Shown piece by piece: positions 5,842 through 7,252 of a stretch of 7,252 bases of DNA (the stretch's first letter is position 1; the number at the start of each line of letters is the position of its first letter). The notes under the pieces were generated by a model. That model saw only the letters and a program-made list of their open reading frames with translations, was not told the origin of the DNA and did not search any database. This DNA comes from Deltaproteobacteria bacterium GWA2_55_10 (GTDB lineage: Bacteria > Desulfobacterota > GWC2-55-46). Made by a program: the position numbers and the translations under genes. Where the stretch lies: NCBI GenBank assembly GCA_001797415.1, contig MGPL01000040.1, positions 3,119-10,370 on the forward strand. Reading direction: 5' to 3'.

Positions 5842-6672
5842 TCACCTATCGAGGATGCCAGCCACCTCGCGGCTGAGGACTTCAGCCGGAGAAGGCATCT
5901 GTACGCGCTTGAGCCCCTTGCGCCTCAAGTATTCATCTTGGCGCTTACCTATGGAGCCGTAAAGGAACAGGAAACGCTCCTCTATGCCGGGGTATGCCCT
6001 GGATGCCTTTTTGCAGACCTCTATGCCGTCGAGGTGCTCCAAATCGACATCCGTAAGCACCGCGGCGTAATACCTCGCCCTCAATCGCTCTACGGCGTCC
6101 CTGCCATGCGGCACCACGTCAATAGAGACATCGTTCCTTGATACTACATTGCGCGCTAACGAACCGACAACAAGGAGCCTCTCTACCCAGACCGGGTCAG
6201 AGGACCTGAACCTGAAGTGAAGGTCTTTCGGACGGCCCTCTGGTGAAAGAAGGCGCTCTACCCGTCTCTTATGTCTCTGCGCGGCTATGAGCAGCGGCGG
6301 GGCGCCCGGAAACGCTGACTTGAGAGACGCCGCAAGCGGCATTATTAGGCCTGTCCACCTGTGATACTCGTACTGCAGAATTCCTTCGAGAAAGGCCTCA
6401 TGGTCCATATCCGTTGATGCCCTGAGAAAAGCGAAGGAATCTTCTATCGCCTCTACAAGCTCGTGCAGATCAGGCGGTACAGGGCGTCTCGCGGAGCTTT
6501 TCTTTACTTCCCTGGCGGATTTCAAAGACGCCTGCCCAAGCTCCCTCTCGCTCTTTGCAAGGGCCTTCAGGATGGCGGCAGGCCTTCCTCCTCCGGCGCG
6601 TTTTGCCGTTTCCGCATACAGGGCCGCGGCAGATGAGCCGAGTGAAGCAAATGAAGTGATGAGCTTTAGCAT
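5842..6672 (-). CDS. ferritin-like helical domain fused to a degenerate response-regulator receiver domain
   Basis: The 276-residue product has two parts. Residues about 5-145 are helical and resemble a rubrerythrin/ferritin-like bundle: LYAETAKR (18-25), ILKALAKSERELG (34-46), EGILQYEYHRW (96-106) and AAQRHKRRVERLL (130-142). Several acidic and histidine positions fit, but the full diiron ligand set is not convincing. Residues about 164-276 resemble a receiver: ERLLVVGS, then AVLTDVDLEHLDGIEV with D208 at the phospho-acceptor place. The N-terminal acidic pair is missing and the usual KP is changed (VQMP, 258-260), so it is probably a pseudo-receiver. The frame stays open upstream to 6858, but that stretch crosses a terminator and tRNA sequence. 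The ATG at 6672 has AGGAGG eight bases before it and a promoter upstream, so it is chosen. The function is not known; the domain assignment is by pattern. Confidence 0.75.
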   Translation of the reverse strand: MLKLITSFASLGSSAAALYAETAKRAGGGRPAAILKALAKSERELGQASLKSAREVKKSSARRPVPPDLHELVEAIEDSFAFLRASTDMDHEAFLEGILQYEYHRWTGLIMPLAASLKSAFPGAPPLLIAAQRHKRRVERLLSPEGRPKDLHFRFRSSDPVWVERLLVVGSLARNVVSRNDVSIDVVPHGRDAVERLRARYYAAVLTDVDLEHLDGIEVCKKASRAYPGIEERFLFLYGSIGKRQDEYLRRKGLKRVQMPSPAEVLSREVAGILDR

Positions 6673-6697
6673 TAGGCGGGCCTCCTGATTATGCTGA

Positions 6698-6725
6698 TTA
6701 TCGTTAACCGGGCGAGATGTGTCAA
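6698..6725 (-). promoter_or_regulatory. sigma-70 promoter of the ferritin-like/receiver gene
   Basis: On the minus strand a perfect TTGACA (6725-6720) is followed after 16 bases by GATAAT (6703-6698). Transcription would start near 6691, giving a leader of about 19 bases that includes AGGAGG at 6681-6686. This supports the start at 6672 over the longer open frame. Confidence 0.65.
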
Positions 6726-6781
6726 GAGGTACTAAGAAGAAGTGAAATGAGAAAAGGGGCTGCGCTTTAGCGTAACCCAAC

Positions 6782-6815
6782 AAAAAAGGGGTTACAGGAA
6801 GACCTGTAACCCCTT
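6782..6815 (-). terminator. rho-independent terminator, probably that of the tRNA-Arg gene
   Basis: A 13-bp perfect stem (6786-6798 with 6803-6815; core GGGGTTACAGG) has a 4-base loop and is followed on the minus strand by a run of six T (6787-6782). It begins eight bases after the CCA end of the tRNA fragment, as expected for the native terminator of that gene. A looser T-rich tract on the other side could allow some action on the plus strand. Confidence 0.88.
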
Positions 6816-6823
6816 GATTTTTC

Positions 6824-6873
6824 TGGCGCCCCCGAGACGATTCGAACGTCCGGCACACGGATTAGGAAACCGT
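6824..6873 (-). pseudogene. 3' half of a tRNA-Arg(CCU) gene, probable attachment site (att) of an integrated element
   Basis: Read on the minus strand, the sequence gives an anticodon arm (stem 6873-6869 with 6861-6857, loop TTCCTAA with anticodon CCT), a 5-base variable region, a T-arm GGACG-TTCGAAT-CGTCT, the acceptor 3' strand CGGGGGC, discriminator G and encoded CCA. The matching 5' acceptor strand (GCCCCCG) and D-arm are absent upstream, where the DNA becomes AT-rich. The innermost anticodon-stem pair is a T-T mismatch, so the tRNA-derived block may begin in the loop. A 3' tRNA fragment with its own terminator is the usual remnant left when an integrase inserts an element into a tRNA gene and rebuilds the tRNA at the other end. 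A decayed tRNA copy is the alternative. Confidence 0.8.
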
Positions 6874-6918
6874 ATAGGTTACATAAATACTCTTAATTAT
6901 TAGGTACTTATAAAGGCA

Positions 6919-6959
6919 ATGTGAGTAATATGTGAGTTGGAGAATCTATTGGAGAGTCT
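6919..6959 (+). repeat. two adjacent pairs of short direct repeats, possible integrase or accessory-factor sites
   Basis: ATGTGAGT occurs at 6919-6926 and 6930-6937 (11-base period). TTGGAGAATCT at 6937-6947 is repeated with one change at 6949-6959 (12-base period). Periods near one helical turn place the copies on the same DNA face, as for arm-type integrase or excisionase sites near att sites. The copies are short, so the role is inferred. Confidence 0.5.
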
Positions 6960-7095
6960 TTTCTACAGGCGTTTTACCACTGTATCCCGCCTATTACCCA
7001 TGTCTTTTAACCCGCTGCCATTACCCTGGGTTATTATGGCCCCGGTAAGGAAGGGGCCTACTATCTTTCCTCCAGGTTTTTCCGCATTGCCCCTT

Positions 7096-7104
7096 TGTGG
7101 ATAA
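7096..7104 (-). promoter_or_regulatory. perfect DnaA-box sequence
   Basis: The minus strand reads TTATCCACA, the strict DnaA-box consensus. Only one perfect copy was noticed, so this is not evidence of an origin by itself. It lies in the presumed element end. Confidence 0.3.
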
Positions 7105-7252
7105 CTGCCGCAATTCTGCCACAATCGCCCCCGCACTGTTACTTTCACAGGTCAGGCCGAAGGGGGTATCACTGTCAGGTCAGTTAATTCGTTGATTCGG
7201 TTAAGGAATTCTCTTTAATGAAAGTAGGATGTATCGATTAATAACGGATATT

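Larger units (their letters stand above)
6874..7252. other. gene-free, partly AT-rich region, probable inner end of an integrated element
   Basis: No convincing gene is seen here. The first 90 bases are clearly richer in A and T than the genes to the left. The region contains paired direct repeats (6919-6959), two small inverted repeats (7008-7033 with a 14-base loop; 7038-7058 with a 9-base loop), a DnaA box (7096-7104) and an 8-bp repeat CAGGTCAG at 7148-7155 and 7176-7183. This fits the non-coding end of an integrative element next to its attachment site, but the element's genes are outside the window. Confidence 0.45.

Noticed and set aside
6673..6858. N-terminal extension of the ferritin-like/receiver gene to an ATG at 6858
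   Set aside because: It would translate through the promoter, a strong terminator hairpin and part of the tRNA fragment; the ATG at 6672 has AGGAGG at good spacing.
6824..6900. Complete tRNA gene or tmRNA end
   Set aside because: No 5' acceptor strand or D-arm is present upstream, and the 3' part has a normal Arg(CCU) anticodon arm rather than a tmRNA structure.
6963..7148. 61-codon open frame on the minus strand
   Set aside because: It would start at GTG without a ribosome-binding site, the product is rich in Gly and Arg with no recognisable domain, and it runs through the hairpins and the DnaA box.

Overview
The window looks like a chromosomal segment of a Gram-negative bacterium with a PEP-CTERM/exosortase system, such as Nitrospirota or Desulfobacterota (Deltaproteobacteria). 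The clues are a PEP-CTERM surface protein, the TIGR03545/TIGR03546 gene pair, a hybrid-kinase-type receiver tail, an HDOD protein and a DUF362 protein. The lineage is inferred from gene content; no marker gene here fixes it. Coding density is high, spacers are short, and most genes lie on the minus strand.

Left part (1-2533): the C-terminal tail of a response-regulator receiver domain enters from the left on the plus strand. Its stop lies 20 bases from the stop of a convergent minus-strand pair, TIGR03546 then TIGR03545. These two overlap by ATGA and form a two-gene operon of an inner-membrane protein and an AsmA-like membrane-anchored protein. The operon promoter (extended -10) lies against the terminator of the next gene upstream.

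Middle part (2501-4632): a PEP-CTERM protein with a signal peptide and six HAF-type repeats is on the minus strand, with a strong terminator behind it and a palindrome in its leader. Divergent from it, on the plus strand, is an HDOD-domain protein that keeps most HD metal-ligand positions. Its stop codon overlaps the stop codon of the convergent DUF362 gene.

Right part (4629-6725): three minus-strand genes follow one another. They encode a ferritin-like protein fused to a degenerate receiver domain, a stand-alone Lrp/AsnC ligand-binding (RAM) domain protein, and a DUF362 protein whose promoter position implies a leaderless mRNA. Each has its own recognisable promoter, so they may be read separately.

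Right edge (6782-7252): the most notable structure is the 3' half of a tRNA-Arg(CCU) gene on the minus strand (anticodon arm to encoded CCA) with a terminator behind it and no 5' half. This is the typical scar of a tRNA-targeting integrase. The chromosome would lie to the left, and the AT-rich, gene-free 6874-7252 would be the inside end of an integrated element. That end carries closely spaced direct repeats, a perfect DnaA box and small hairpins. No defence system, CRISPR array, IS element or complete RNA gene is visible.
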